This document shows, piece by piece, positions 22,205 through 31,233 of a stretch of 32,073 nt of DNA. The stretch comes from Synergistaceae bacterium. Lineage in GTDB: Bacteria; Synergistota; Synergistia; Synergistales; Aminobacteriaceae. Numbering within the stretch: the first letter of the stretch is position 1; each line of letters opens with the position of its first letter. A program made the position numbers and the translations under genes. Where the stretch lies: assembly GCA_017445205.1 (NCBI GenBank), contig JAFSUP010000092.1, positions 1 to 32,073 of the forward strand, in the 5' to 3' direction. The notes below the pieces were generated by a model. The model was not told the origin of the DNA, did no database searches, and saw only the letters and a list, made by a program, of their open reading frames with translations.

Positions 22205-24083
22205 CCAAAATTTCCCACTGTGAATATAAATCTTGAATTTCTTTATCGAGATTGCCGCGTTCAATCATAAGATTTTTAATTTTCGTTGAGTCCGATAGCG
22301 TAGCGGGGTCACACAAAGCCGAATCGATTTCATTAAGTTGCGCTTCTGAATCAGAAATTTTTTTCTCACATTGTGAAATTAATTTTTTAATTTCTTTTAT
22401 CTCTTGCTTGTTGGAATTTTCGATTTTGTTTTTACGTTCACGAATTTCAGGGCGCAATTTTGAATTAGAAGATTCTGACGCGGCATTAAGATTTTCTTCG
22501 CGTTTATCCAAAAACCACGAATAATTTCCCGGGTAGTCATATAAAACGCCGTCGCGAATTTCTAAAACTCGTTCGGCCAGAGCGTCAAGAAAATGTCTAT
22601 CGTGAGAAACAATTAACAAAGTCCCTTGATACTTCATCAAAGCTCGTTCAACTATCTCGCGTGTGTCGTGGTCTAAATGGTTAGTCGGTTCGTCAAGAAT
22701 CAAAAAATTTGTTTCTTCGAGCATCAATTTATAAAGAGCGAGCCGGGCTTTTTCGCCGCCGGATAAAATCGCAGCCGATTTATAAATCTCGTCGCCAGAA
22801 AATAAAAACGCGCCCAATAAATTTCTTCGTTCGACGTCATTTAATTTAGAAGAAACAGAGCGAGCTTCTTCCCAAACGGTGTTGGAGTAATTTATATTCA
22901 TCGCGCTTTCTTGTGAGTAATACGCGAACTTGACATTATGACCGAGTTTTATATTTCCGGCCGTGGGAGCTTCGTTCATACTTAGAAGTCTTAATAATGT
23001 AGACTTTCCCGCGCCATTGACTCCGACGAGCGCAACTCGTTCGCCGCGATTTATAATGAAGCTGACGTTTTCAAAAACTCTCAAATCTCCATAGACTTTC
23101 GCAAGCTCAGAAACTTTCAAAACTTCCCAACCGCTTGGCGGTGCTTCAGGGATTTTTATTTTCACGGTCTTGGAGCCGGCAGCAAGTTCTATGCGTTCAA
23201 TTTTTTCAAGTTGTTTTACGCGGCTTTGAACTTGCGCGGCCTTCGTAGCCTTGTATCTAAATCGCGTAATAAAAGATTCGATTTTGTGAATTTCAGTTTG
23301 TTGACGAGCGTAAGCTTTTTCGAGCAATTCTTGATTTTGCGCTTTGACTTCGACATACTCATCATAGCCGAACGGATAAAAATTTATAATTCCGTGTTCA
23401 AGTTCTGCGATGCTATTGACAGTATTTTCCAAAAATCTTTGGTCATGCGACACAGTCACAACCGCGCCGAGATGAGTTCGGAGCCAACCTTCGAGCCATT
23501 CCATACTTTCTGTGTCAAGATGATTCGTCGGTTCATCTAATAATAAGACGTCTGGCGATGATAACAACAATGCGGCCATAGCGATTCTCATTTTCCAACC
23601 GCCAGAGAAGTCGCGACAATTTTTAATTTCGTCGTTTCGTTTGAATCCAAGACCGTGAAGAATTTTCATAGCCATCGATTCAAAAGCAAAGCCGCCAGAA
23701 TTTTCAAAGCGTCGTTCTAAACGCGAATGCTCGTTTAATAATTCGTCATGATTTTCTTGAGTTGCGGATAATTTTTCTTCAACGTCGCGCAATTTTTTCT
23801 CTATAGCAGCGATTCCGGCTTTGTCCTTAAGATACTGCATAAGCGGCACTGGCTCAAGTTCAATCAAATCCTGCGGAAGATAACCGAGAGATAAATTTTT
23901 TGAACGCTCTATGCTGCCGCCGTCGTGTTCTGTTTCATTCATCAGGACGCGAAGCAAAGTAGTTTTGCCAGCGCCATTAGGGCCGACTATGCCGAGGCGT
24001 GCACTGTCAGTAATTCTAAGATTCAAATTTTTAAATATGACTTTTTCGCCGAATGATAAATTCAAATTTTTAATGTCAATCAT
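22179..24083 (-). CDS. ABC-F family ATPase (YdiF/Uup-like)
   Basis: 634 residues with two ABC domains and no membrane segments. Domain 1: Walker A GPNGAGKTTLLR, signature FSGGWKMR, Walker B LLLDEPTNHLD. Domain 2: GVNGAGKSTLLRLL, LSGGEKARL, LILDEPTNHLD. Between them a Lys/Gln-rich coil (KAYARQQTEIHKIESFITRF ... VKQLEKIE) is the ABC-F linker that reaches the ribosomal P-site tRNA. A C-terminal coiled coil (about 560-634) is typical of Uup/YdiF types. Such proteins act on stalled or antibiotic-bound ribosomes; the exact subtype cannot be fixed. The ATG at 24083 has no clear Shine-Dalgarno and follows a nearby -10-like TACTAT, so the leader may be very short. Confidence 0.92.
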   Translation of the reverse strand: MIDIKNLNLSFGEKVIFKNLNLRITDSARLGIVGPNGAGKTTLLRVLMNETEHDGGSIERSKNLSLGYLPQDLIELEPVPLMQYLKDKAGIAAIEKKLRDVEEKLSATQENHDELLNEHSRLERRFENSGGFAFESMAMKILHGLGFKRNDEIKNCRDFSGGWKMRIAMAALLLSSPDVLLLDEPTNHLDTESMEWLEGWLRTHLGAVVTVSHDQRFLENTVNSIAELEHGIINFYPFGYDEYVEVKAQNQELLEKAYARQQTEIHKIESFITRFRYKATKAAQVQSRVKQLEKIERIELAAGSKTVKIKIPEAPPSGWEVLKVSELAKVYGDLRVFENVSFIINRGERVALVGVNGAGKSTLLRLLSMNEAPTAGNIKLGHNVKFAYYSQESAMNINYSNTVWEEARSVSSKLNDVERRNLLGAFLFSGDEIYKSAAILSGGEKARLALYKLMLEETNFLILDEPTNHLDHDTREIVERALMKYQGTLLIVSHDRHFLDALAERVLEIRDGVLYDYPGNYSWFLDKREENLNAASESSNSKLRPEIRERKNKIENSNKQEIKEIKKLISQCEKKISDSEAQLNEIDSALCDPATLSDSTKIKNLMIERGNLDKEIQDLYSQWEILGEKLESLN

Positions 24084-24290
24084 AATGACTTATAGTATCA
24101 TGTCGGTTATTAGAGTGCCCAAGCCAGCTTATAGAAAAATTTTAATTTGGGGGGTTAACGGAATTCGCTCTCATGTTCTTTAATTGCCAGAGCCTATATT
24201 ATTCGACATAAATTCGTTGTCAAATTTTTCGAGCTGTCTGCGTATTGCTTAACTATTGAGTATTCTTCTTTTTGCATATTCGTTTTGAAT

Positions 24291-24932
24291 TTATTTTCCG
24301 TAATGCCTTTTATAAGTTCCTTCCGGATTAACACTGAAAGCTCGTTTGAAAGGGCTGTTGACTTTCACTCTTACAGTATCTTCATCAAGAAATTTTAACG
24401 TTGCTTTCAAATCTCCGTCGCTGGCTTCTAAGATTTTGTTATCATAGTCATAAACGCCGGTGAGTTCTATTTTATCGCCTTGACCGCTGAAAGATACCTC
24501 AAAAGCCATTCCCGAATAATCATATAAAGATAAATACAAGTATGAATCTTTTCCGTTGTCAAAATAAGCGTCGTCAATGTCCCGCACGTCGATTAGTCCC
24601 AACATAATCACCGAAAGTCTTGCGCGAATACCTTCAGCTCTCTCAAGCGTCGCCATAGTATATGCTTCAACTCTTGAATAACCGTCTTCCATGAAAGCTT
24701 GCGCACGAACATCACGATCTCTTGCGATCCATTCGCGTTGATCATCTTTAAATTCGGCGAACTCTTCTTTGCTCATAGATTTCTTTGCTTGGTTGTAAGC
24801 GTTTGTCAATTCTTTGTCGGCCGCTGCGAAGTCAGGATTTTTCTTCATTCTTAAATATTCTGCATCGCTCAAAGCAAACGCAGGAACAGCAAACACAAAA
24901 ATTATTGCCACGACTGAAATTAAACGTTTCAT
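24291..24932 (-). CDS. Secreted LprI/DUF1311-domain protein
   Basis: 213 residues. A signal peptide (MKRLISVVAIIFVFAVPAFA) with an AFA|L cleavage site is followed by a DUF1311 (LprI-like) helical domain at about 22-105. Typical segments are ADKELTNAYNQAKKSMSKEEF and DDQREWIARDRDVRAQAF. The C-terminal half (110-213) is beta-rich and of unknown type. LprI of mycobacteria was described as a lysozyme inhibitor, but DUF1311 proteins are diverse and this one lacks the usual C-x(n)-C pair. Its ribosome binding site (AAAGGATAGG) overlaps the end of the aspartate kinase gene 12 nt upstream, so it belongs to that transcript. Confidence 0.8.
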   Translation of the reverse strand: MKRLISVVAIIFVFAVPAFALSDAEYLRMKKNPDFAAADKELTNAYNQAKKSMSKEEFAEFKDDQREWIARDRDVRAQAFMEDGYSRVEAYTMATLERAEGIRARLSVIMLGLIDVRDIDDAYFDNGKDSYLYLSLYDYSGMAFEVSFSGQGDKIELTGVYDYDNKILEASDGDLKATLKFLDEDTVRVKVNSPFKRAFSVNPEGTYKRHYGK

Positions 24933-24944
24933 AAAAATTCTAAC

Positions 24945-26252
24945 CTATCCTTTCAAAATCATTTCCGTGTATAAGGCTTTGACCGCGCTGTCATAATCTT
25001 CATCGTAAACTCCAAGAATTATATTCAGGGCGTCAGAGCCTTGATCTATCATTCGCACTTTTACGCCAGCATTTGAAAGAGCTGCGAAAACTTTTTCAAA
25101 CATTCCTTTTAGCGTACCCATTCCATGACCAACTATAGCAATTAGTGATAAATTTTTCTCGACCATAATTGAATCAGGGTCAATAACGCGCTCTATGTCT
25201 CTAAGAATTTCATTACGTCTTAAGTCAAACATTGGAGTTTTTACGACAATAGACATTTTGTATATTCCTGAAAGGCAATGTTCGCAAGCTACATGATACT
25301 TTGCAAAAAGTCCAAACAATTTTTCACCGAAGCCATAGAATTTATTTAGTCCATACTTCTCTATGTGAATAACGTTGAAGTTTCTGCGTCCTGCGATACA
25401 AGCAGCTACGCTACGAGAAATTTTTTCAGGCAGTTTTGCACTTATTAACATTCCGTTATTATCTGTCAAGCTGCAAATTTTCATCGGGATTTTTTCTTCT
25501 CGCAACATGAAAATCACGCTGTCTCTTACAATGTGAATACCAATGTAATTTAACTCAACTGCTTCATCGTATGTAATATTTTTAATTAGTTCGGGATTAA
25601 GGACTACAGCAGGGTCAGCGCTGAAAATTTTTGTTGTCTCGCTCCACTTCTCGAACATGTCCGCTTTGAGAGCACGCGCAACTATCGCTCCTGATGAATC
25701 ACCATCGCCTCGTGAAAACGTTTTGACGCTACCGTCAGGCATTGAACCATAAAATCCGGGTATCACCGCATGTTCAAGCGTTCTGAGTTTAGAGAAAACA
25801 GCGACAAACGTTTTGGCTTCGTTCAAAGTTCCGTCGTTGTTAAAGAAAATTATTTCGGAGGCGTCAACAAAGTCCCACTCTAAAGATGCGGCAAGAATTT
25901 TTCCCATTATATATTCACCGCGACTGCCGATATAGTCCGGGCTTTGACCTAGAAATAAATCTTTTTTTAAGTTTGTGATTTCTGCTTCTAAATCGAAATT
26001 TATTTCAAGAATGTCAATGATTTTTTTGAAACGCTTCGAGATTTTCTCTAGCATTTCGTCATAATCTTCGCGGCTGTTGAAACTTGCATGGCTCATAAAG
26101 AGTAAGTCTGTTATCCCGGTGTTGTTATAAGTCTGACCCGGCGCAGAAGCAATGACGTAGCGACGCTCGGGATCAGATTTCACGATTTCGATCGCCCTTT
26201 TTACTCCTTGTGCGTCGGCCATGATACTTCCGCCAAACTTTGAAACAATCAA
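24945..26252 (-). CDS. lysC: Aspartate kinase
   Basis: 435 residues. The kinase domain starts MIVSKFGGSIMADAQGVKRA (KFGG motif) and has SRGDGDSSGAIVARALKADMFEKWSETTKIFSADP, the aspartokinase active-site region. C-terminal ACT domains (about 300-435; SLIAIVGHGMGTLKGMFEKVF) bind amino-acid effectors. It phosphorylates aspartate at the entry of the lysine, threonine and methionine pathways. KFGGSIM replaces the usual KFGGTSV, a mild difference. It starts at TTG 26252 with AAGGAGGAG 6 nt upstream, which fixes the start. No lysine riboswitch fits in the short 5' region. The promoter is probably at 26283-26311. Confidence 0.93.
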   Translation of the reverse strand: MIVSKFGGSIMADAQGVKRAIEIVKSDPERRYVIASAPGQTYNNTGITDLLFMSHASFNSREDYDEMLEKISKRFKKIIDILEINFDLEAEITNLKKDLFLGQSPDYIGSRGEYIMGKILAASLEWDFVDASEIIFFNNDGTLNEAKTFVAVFSKLRTLEHAVIPGFYGSMPDGSVKTFSRGDGDSSGAIVARALKADMFEKWSETTKIFSADPAVVLNPELIKNITYDEAVELNYIGIHIVRDSVIFMLREEKIPMKICSLTDNNGMLISAKLPEKISRSVAACIAGRRNFNVIHIEKYGLNKFYGFGEKLFGLFAKYHVACEHCLSGIYKMSIVVKTPMFDLRRNEILRDIERVIDPDSIMVEKNLSLIAIVGHGMGTLKGMFEKVFAALSNAGVKVRMIDQGSDALNIILGVYDEDYDSAVKALYTEMILKG

Positions 26253-26282
26253 GCTAACTCCTCCTTAGAAAAATTTTTTATC

Positions 26283-26311
26283 ATTATTTCAAGCACGAAG
26301 ATAAAAGCCAA
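26283..26311 (-). promoter_or_regulatory. Candidate lysC promoter
   Basis: On the minus strand TTGGCT (26306-26311), a 17-bp spacer and AATAAT (26283-26288) lie about 30 bp before the TTG start. Confidence 0.45.
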
Positions 26312-26325
26312 TATCTTTACAAAAA

Positions 26326-26337
26326 CATTCGCGAATG
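26326..26337. promoter_or_regulatory. 12-bp palindrome in the lysC/ytfQ divergent region (candidate operator)
   Basis: CATTCGCGAATG is perfectly palindromic with a central CG, as in LacI-family sites. A related half-site, GTTTGCGAAA, lies about 10 bp further toward ytfQ. It lies upstream of both divergent promoters. No regulator gene is in the window. Confidence 0.4.
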
Positions 26338-26366
26338 AAAAATGACGTTTGCGAAAAAATTTTTGT

Positions 26367-26395
26367 TTGTAATTTATGATTTTTTGCTGTAAGAT
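26367..26395 (+). promoter_or_regulatory. Candidate promoter of the sugar transporter operon
   Basis: -35 TTGTAA (26367-26372), 17-bp spacer, -10 TAAGAT (26390-26395), about 70 bp before the ytfQ-like ATG. Confidence 0.5.
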
Positions 26396-26464
26396 TTTCA
26401 TATCTCATTTATTTTTCAACAAAATTTTATACGGGCTAATTGTCCCGAACGGAGGGAATTTTTT

Positions 26465-27457
26465 ATGAAAAAAGTATTGTTCCTCATGGTCGCTCTTGTT
26501 ATGGTTGTTTGCGTTTCCGCGGCAAGCGCAAAAGACGTTGTAATCGCGTTCTCACAGATTGGTCAGGAGTCAGACTGGCGCACAGCTAACACCGATGATC
26601 TTCGCTCAGCAATCGAAAATCACGCGGGTTGGAAACTCGTTTACGACGACGGACAGCAGAAGCAGGAAAATCAGATTAAGGCACTCCGCAACTTCATCAC
26701 ACAGGACGTTGATTATATCCTCTTCACCGGCGTAGTCTCAACAGGTTGGGACGAAGTTCTTAAAGAAGTCAACGAAGCTGAAATTCCGTTGTTATTGATT
26801 GACCGTCTTCCCGACTGCGCTGACAAAATCGACTATGTTGCAGCATTCGGCGGCGATTTCGTTGAAGAAGGTCGCAGACAAGTCGCTTGGGCAGGCGAAT
26901 ATCTCAAAGCTGCGGGCCGCGGCGATGAAGACGTCAACATCGTAATCATGGAAGGCACGACCGGAGCAAGCGCACAGACCGGACGCACCGAAGGCAACTT
27001 GGCAGCGCTGAAAGAATATCCTCATCTTAAATTAGTAGGACAGCAGTCAGGAAACTTCACGCGTGCTGAAGGTCAGGCAGTCATGGAGAGCTGGCTGAAG
27101 TCAATCGACAAAATCGACGTGTTAATCGCCCAGAATGACGACATGGCGCTCGGTGCTATCGACGCAATCAAAGCAGCGGGCAAAGTCCCCGGCAAAGATA
27201 TTATCATCGTAGGTTGCGACTCTGTTAAAGCAGCTTTTGACGCAATCGTAGCCGGCGAAATGAACGCTACAATCGAATGCACACCGCTTTATGGCGCGTT
27301 TGTTGTTCCTACAATCGAAGCTCTTGAACGCGGCGAAAAATTTGACAAAACAGTCGTTCACCCTGAAGAAGGCGTGTTCGACATGGACGGCGGAATTGAT
27401 TTAGGCACAGTGAAATCAATCAAAGCCGCTGATGTAATCTCACAGAGAAGATACTAA
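26465..27457 (+). CDS. ytfQ: Sugar ABC transporter substrate-binding protein (YtfQ-like)
   Basis: 330 residues. A signal peptide (about 1-22, ending SAASA) precedes a periplasmic-binding-protein fold of the ribose/galactose class. The start (VVIAFSQIGQESDWRTANTDDLRSA), YDDGQQKQENQIKALRNFI and VSTGWDEVLKEVNEAEIPLLLIDR closely track E. coli YtfQ, which binds galactofuranose. IAQNDDMALGAIDAIKAAGKVPGKD is the hinge region. GGAGGG lies 7-8 nt upstream of the ATG. It is the first gene of a four-gene transporter and is followed by a hairpin and terminator, which should make the binding protein more abundant than the membrane parts. The exact sugar is inferred only from the YtfQ resemblance. Confidence 0.9.
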   Translation: MKKVLFLMVALVMVVCVSAASAKDVVIAFSQIGQESDWRTANTDDLRSAIENHAGWKLVYDDGQQKQENQIKALRNFITQDVDYILFTGVVSTGWDEVLKEVNEAEIPLLLIDRLPDCADKIDYVAAFGGDFVEEGRRQVAWAGEYLKAAGRGDEDVNIVIMEGTTGASAQTGRTEGNLAALKEYPHLKLVGQQSGNFTRAEGQAVMESWLKSIDKIDVLIAQNDDMALGAIDAIKAAGKVPGKDIIIVGCDSVKAAFDAIVAGEMNATIECTPLYGAFVVPTIEALERGEKFDKTVVHPEEGVFDMDGGIDLGTVKSIKAADVISQRRY

Positions 27458-27461
27458 AAAC

Positions 27462-27512
27462 AATTAGGAAGTATGAGGTAGGAAGTAGGAAGTAAAAGCC
27501 TCGTTCCTACTT
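27462..27512. repeat. Heptad-repeat tract E (hairpin form) in the transporter operon
   Basis: AATTAGG AAGTATG AGGTAGG AAGTAGG AAGTAAA, then AGCCTCG TTCCTAC TT. AAGTAGGAA (27483-27491) and TTCCTACTT (27504-27512) form a perfect 9-bp stem with a 12-nt loop, 4 nt after the ytfQ stop region. It could protect the ytfQ mRNA 3' end. Confidence 0.8.
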
Positions 27513-27554
27513 AAAAAACAGGAGCAGAGGAGAAATCTTCGGCTCTTGTTTTTT
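27513..27554 (+). terminator. Intercistronic terminator between ytfQ and ytfR
   Basis: AAAAAACAGGAGC pairs with GCTCTTGTTTTTT (27513-27525 with 27542-27554) over 13 bp with one G·T pair, ending in six T. Partial readthrough is expected because ytfR has no evident promoter of its own. Confidence 0.75.
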
Positions 27555-27556
27555 GT

Positions 27557-27606
27557 AGCCGCTCCCTTGTTCTCCCACCCACCCGAACTGCGGTCGCGGC
27601 TTTTTT
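27557..27606 (+). terminator. Possible second terminator before ytfR
   Basis: AGCCGC (27557-27562) and GCGGCT (27596-27601) can pair around a long 33-nt loop, followed by six T. The long loop makes this weak. Confidence 0.3.
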
Positions 27607-27629
27607 AAGAGAAAGGAGAGAAAACGATT

Positions 27630-29129
27630 TTGGATAAAAATATCCTAGAAATGAAGGGTATCACGATTCAATTTCCAGGCGTTAAAGCCCTGGACGGCGT
27701 GGACTTTTCATTAAGAGCTGGTGAAATTCATTCGCTGCTTGGCGAGAACGGCGCGGGAAAATCCACTTTAATAAAATGCCTCACTGGCGTTAATAAAATG
27801 GACGCGGGGAAAATTTTGCTTGACGGCAAAGAAATTGCACCGACTGACCCCGGCAACGCTATCGAGCTTGGAATCTCGGCTGTGTTTCAAGAAATTAATT
27901 TGTGTCCTAATCTTAGTGTCGCTGAAAATATTTTTGTTGGGCGTCAGCCTATGAAGCACGGACAAATTAATTGGAACGAAATTAATAAACGTGCTTCGGA
28001 GCTGATGTCGCGTTTTCATCTTGACATTGATGTTACAAGGCCGTTATCTTACTATTCAACCGCTATTCAACAAATGACTTCAATCGCGCGAGCCGTTGAT
28101 ATTCAAGCAAAAATCTTGATTTTGGACGAGCCGACAAGCTCACTTGATGAGAACGAAGTACAACTTTTATTTAGTGTAATGCACGAACTAAAAGCCGCAG
28201 GCATGGGAATAATCTTCATCACTCACTTCCTTGATCAAATCTACGCAGTGTCGGACCGAATGACAATACTACGAAACGGCCATTTAGTTGGAACATACAA
28301 CATCGATGAGCTTACAAAATTTGAACTTGTTACCAAAATGGTAGGCAAAGACATGGACGTCATCTTCAGTCTTAAGCGTGCTGAAGTCGCTCCTGACGCT
28401 GATTATATGCTCAAAGCTGAACACATAGGCGACGCTTCAAAAATTAATGACATCTCCATTAATGTTAAAAAAGGCGAGTTAGTTGGATTTGCGGGACTGC
28501 TTGGAAGCGGGAGGACAGAGACGGCAGAAATGCTTTTCGGAGCCACACGGACGGTAAAAGGAGATATTTATATCGACGGTGAAAAAATAATTTTGCGTCA
28601 ACCGTTTGATGCAATTAAAGCCGACATTGCATTTTGTCCCGAAGACCGAAAACGCGACGGAATCATAGGCGATCTCTCGATTCGTGAAAACATAATGCTT
28701 GCTGTACAATCACGCAAAGGCTTTATGAAACCAATGACGCGCCAAGAACAAACAGAACTTGCAAACAAGTATATAAAAATGTTGGGTATAGCTACGCCAG
28801 ATTGTGAAAAAAAAGCTGGTGAACTCTCAGGCGGCAATCAACAGAAAGTTATTTTAGCGCGTTGGATGGCGGCGAGCCCCAAAGTTTTGATTTTAGATGA
28901 ACCGACTCGCGGCATAGATATTGGCGCAAAAGCTGAAATTCAGCGGCTTATGCTCGAAATGTGCGGCGAAGGAGTCTCTGTAATCTTCATAAGCTCTGAA
29001 TTTGATGAAATCATAAGATGTTCAAACAGAATCGTGATTATGAGAGACCGCGCAAAGGTTACAGAAGTCAAAGGCGAGATTTGTACACAACAAGACATTT
29101 TGAAAATAATTGCGGAAGGAGCTGCGTAG
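27630..29129 (+). CDS. ytfR: Sugar ABC transporter ATP-binding protein (YtfR-like)
   Basis: 499 residues with two fused ABC domains, the RbsA/MglA/YtfR form. Domain 1 has Walker A GENGAGKST (38-46) and Walker B ILILDEPTSSLD. Domain 2 has a degenerate P-loop (GLLGSGRTETAE), as usual in this class, with LSGGNQQKV and ILDEPTRGIDIGAK intact. It powers uptake through the two permeases downstream. I use the TTG at 27630 with AGGAGA about 10 nt upstream; an in-frame ATG at 27651 is a weaker choice because residues before it belong to the domain. It lies 172 bp after ytfQ, past a hairpin and terminator. Confidence 0.93.
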   Translation: MDKNILEMKGITIQFPGVKALDGVDFSLRAGEIHSLLGENGAGKSTLIKCLTGVNKMDAGKILLDGKEIAPTDPGNAIELGISAVFQEINLCPNLSVAENIFVGRQPMKHGQINWNEINKRASELMSRFHLDIDVTRPLSYYSTAIQQMTSIARAVDIQAKILILDEPTSSLDENEVQLLFSVMHELKAAGMGIIFITHFLDQIYAVSDRMTILRNGHLVGTYNIDELTKFELVTKMVGKDMDVIFSLKRAEVAPDADYMLKAEHIGDASKINDISINVKKGELVGFAGLLGSGRTETAEMLFGATRTVKGDIYIDGEKIILRQPFDAIKADIAFCPEDRKRDGIIGDLSIRENIMLAVQSRKGFMKPMTRQEQTELANKYIKMLGIATPDCEKKAGELSGGNQQKVILARWMAASPKVLILDEPTRGIDIGAKAEIQRLMLEMCGEGVSVIFISSEFDEIIRCSNRIVIMRDRAKVTEVKGEICTQQDILKIIAEGAA

Positions 29130-29130
29130 T

Positions 29131-30195
29131 ATGTCAGAAAGAAGATATGACTTTTCGAGCCTTATGCAGTCTAAAGTTACGTGGGCAGTTATCGCAGAAC
29201 TTTTAATTTTGTTAGTGTGTTTTGTAATCCGCCCGGACTTTTTTAGTATTAGTTATCAGCCGTCAACTGGAATGCTATACGGGAGCTTGATTGACATCGT
29301 TAATCGCTCCGCCGAAATTACAATAATCTCAATGGGAATGACTTTAGTAATTGCGTTAGGCGGCACGGATCTTTCTGTCGGTGCGCTTGTTGCAGTGGCC
29401 GGAGCCATTGCGTTGAAATTTCTCCGCTGGGACGTCCTCACTTATACAACACCTGGAGATTATACAGTTTATCCTTATATTTTGGTGTTAGGAGTTCCAC
29501 TTGTTGTATGTGCTTTAATGGGCTTATTCAATGGTTTTCTTGTCGCTAAGGGCGGTATTCAGCCGATAATAGCAACTTTAATTTTAATGGTATGCGGGCG
29601 CGGAGTGGCTCAAATTTTAACGGACGGTAAACAATTTACAACTGGTTATTCGCCATTTAGGATAATTGGACAGGGGAGTTTCTTATATTTGCCGATGCCG
29701 ATTATTATTACGATCGTTGTAGTTTTAGCGGTTGCAATTTTCACACGAAAAACTGCTTTCGGCGCATTCGTTGAATCTGTTGGCGTCAATCCTAGTGCTA
29801 GCAAACTCTCTGGTATAAAGGCCGCTAATGTCATATTAATTGTATTTATGATTACAGGCTTGTTATCTGGAATTGCGGGGCTAATTTACTCAAGCCGCAT
29901 AATGTCCAACGACTCGAATAATGCTGGATTAAATTTTGAAATGGACGCAATCCTAGCTGTAGTCATAGGCGGCACGAACATGTCCGGCGGAAAATTCAGC
30001 CTCGCGGGCACCGTCGTTGGGTCTTTAATCATTCGCACGATTGTAACTTTTGTATATTATTTTGGTATCGTTGCAGAAGCTACGATGGCATTCAAAGCGC
30101 TGATTATAGCTGTTGTTATAGTGTTGCAATCCGAACCGGTGCGAAAATATTTTGCCAAACGTGCGGCGCTGCGTCAGGGAGGTGCAAGAGCATGA
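29131..30195 (+). CDS. ytfT: Sugar ABC transporter permease (YtfT-like)
   Basis: 354 residues, strongly hydrophobic with about eight to ten membrane segments, of the BPD_transp_2 family used by ribose-type transporters. Marks include ISMGMTLVIALGGTDLSVGALVAVAGA and VVIGGTNMSGGKFSLAGTVVGSLI. The start ATG at 29131 follows GGAAGGAG and lies one base after the ytfR stop. An extension to 29110 would overlap ytfR and is rejected. Its stop overlaps the yjfF start (ATGA). The second permease suggests a heteromeric channel, as in E. coli YtfT-YjfF. Confidence 0.92.
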   Translation: MSERRYDFSSLMQSKVTWAVIAELLILLVCFVIRPDFFSISYQPSTGMLYGSLIDIVNRSAEITIISMGMTLVIALGGTDLSVGALVAVAGAIALKFLRWDVLTYTTPGDYTVYPYILVLGVPLVVCALMGLFNGFLVAKGGIQPIIATLILMVCGRGVAQILTDGKQFTTGYSPFRIIGQGSFLYLPMPIIITIVVVLAVAIFTRKTAFGAFVESVGVNPSASKLSGIKAANVILIVFMITGLLSGIAGLIYSSRIMSNDSNNAGLNFEMDAILAVVIGGTNMSGGKFSLAGTVVGSLIIRTIVTFVYYFGIVAEATMAFKALIIAVVIVLQSEPVRKYFAKRAALRQGGARA

Positions 30196-31226
30196 GCAAC
30201 AAGCAAAATTTATTTACACGCCTCACAAATCCAAAATACATAATGGTATATGCGACCATTGGAATATTTTTTATAATCTATGCTCTTGGCGGCATTCTTT
30301 ATGGCGACAAGGGTTTTCTCACAGTCAGAACGTTTGTAAATTTATTTATTGATAATGCTTACTTTGGAATTTCGGCCGTAGGCATGACAATGGTATTAAT
30401 AACCGGCGGCATAGATCTTTCCGTAGGTGCTGTTGCCTCCTTAACCGGCATGTTTATAGCTTACGGAACTTCGGTTCTTAATCTTCACCCTCTAACTTGT
30501 ATCGCTGCAGCGTTAGTTATGGGCGTCGGACTCGGTCTTCTCATGGGTTGGGTGATTCATTATCTAAATGTTCCTGCGTTCATTACAACTTTGACGGGAA
30601 TGTTTTTAGCGCGTGGTGTGTGTTCATTGATAAGCCGCGAATCGATTGACATTCATCACCCGATGATAGATGCGCTCGCCGGCTGGAAAATTTATTTAAT
30701 GAAATACGCTGACGGACGTTGGATAAAAATTAAACCAATAGCATTTATAAATTTCAATGTAATTTTGTTTTTAGTAATGATAATCATAGGCGCGTTTATC
30801 CTGCAACGAACCCGCTTCGGACGAAACATCTACGCTATAGGCGGCAATGAACAATCCGCGGCCTTAATGGGACTTCCGGTCGGACGCACAAAAATTTTAG
30901 TATATGGCTTCAATGGCTTATGCTCCGTTCTCGCTGGAATCTCTTACGCTCTCTACGTTAAGAGCGGTTGGAATCTCTCGCTTCAGGGCGGTGAACTCGA
31001 AGTTATAACATGCGCTGTAATTGGTGGTACGTTGTTGACAGGCGGCGTTGGCTATATGGCGGGAACCTTGTTCGGTGTTCTTTTGAAGTCCGTTATACCT
31101 GCACTAATTACTTTCAACGGCAATTTGCTATCATGGTGGGGCAAAATTGCGACCGGACTTTTACTTTTGCTCTTCATATGCATACAAAGATTTGTCGTAA
31201 CTACATCGGACAGAAAACAAAAGTAA
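30192..31226 (+). CDS. yjfF: Sugar ABC transporter permease (YjfF-like)
   Basis: 344 residues, the same permease family as the preceding gene and fourth in the operon. It shares the AVGMTMVLITGGIDLSVGAVASLTG motif and the INVIGG-type loop (ITCAVIGGTLLTGGVGYMAGTLFG). The start overlaps the ytfT stop by 4 nt with GGGAGGTG upstream, so translation is coupled. Gene order Q-R-T-F equals the E. coli galactofuranose uptake operon. No clear terminator follows before folP, 45 bp downstream. Confidence 0.92.
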   Translation: MSNKQNLFTRLTNPKYIMVYATIGIFFIIYALGGILYGDKGFLTVRTFVNLFIDNAYFGISAVGMTMVLITGGIDLSVGAVASLTGMFIAYGTSVLNLHPLTCIAAALVMGVGLGLLMGWVIHYLNVPAFITTLTGMFLARGVCSLISRESIDIHHPMIDALAGWKIYLMKYADGRWIKIKPIAFINFNVILFLVMIIIGAFILQRTRFGRNIYAIGGNEQSAALMGLPVGRTKILVYGFNGLCSVLAGISYALYVKSGWNLSLQGGELEVITCAVIGGTLLTGGVGYMAGTLFGVLLKSVIPALITFNGNLLSWWGKIATGLLLLLFICIQRFVVTTSDRKQK

Positions 31227-31233
31227 ATCTCAA

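Noticed and set aside
24084-24290. Possible gene or RNA in the 207-bp gap between the ABC-F and LprI-like genes
   Set aside because: No frame with a ribosome binding site, no stable hairpin and no tRNA-like fold was found.
26253-26464. Lysine riboswitch upstream of lysC
   Set aside because: The likely promoter leaves a leader of only about 25 nt, far too short, and none of the riboswitch's paired elements is visible.
10066-27512. Heptad tracts as a CRISPR array
   Set aside because: The units are 7 bp, contiguous, degenerate and dispersed over 17 kb, with no spacers and no cas genes.
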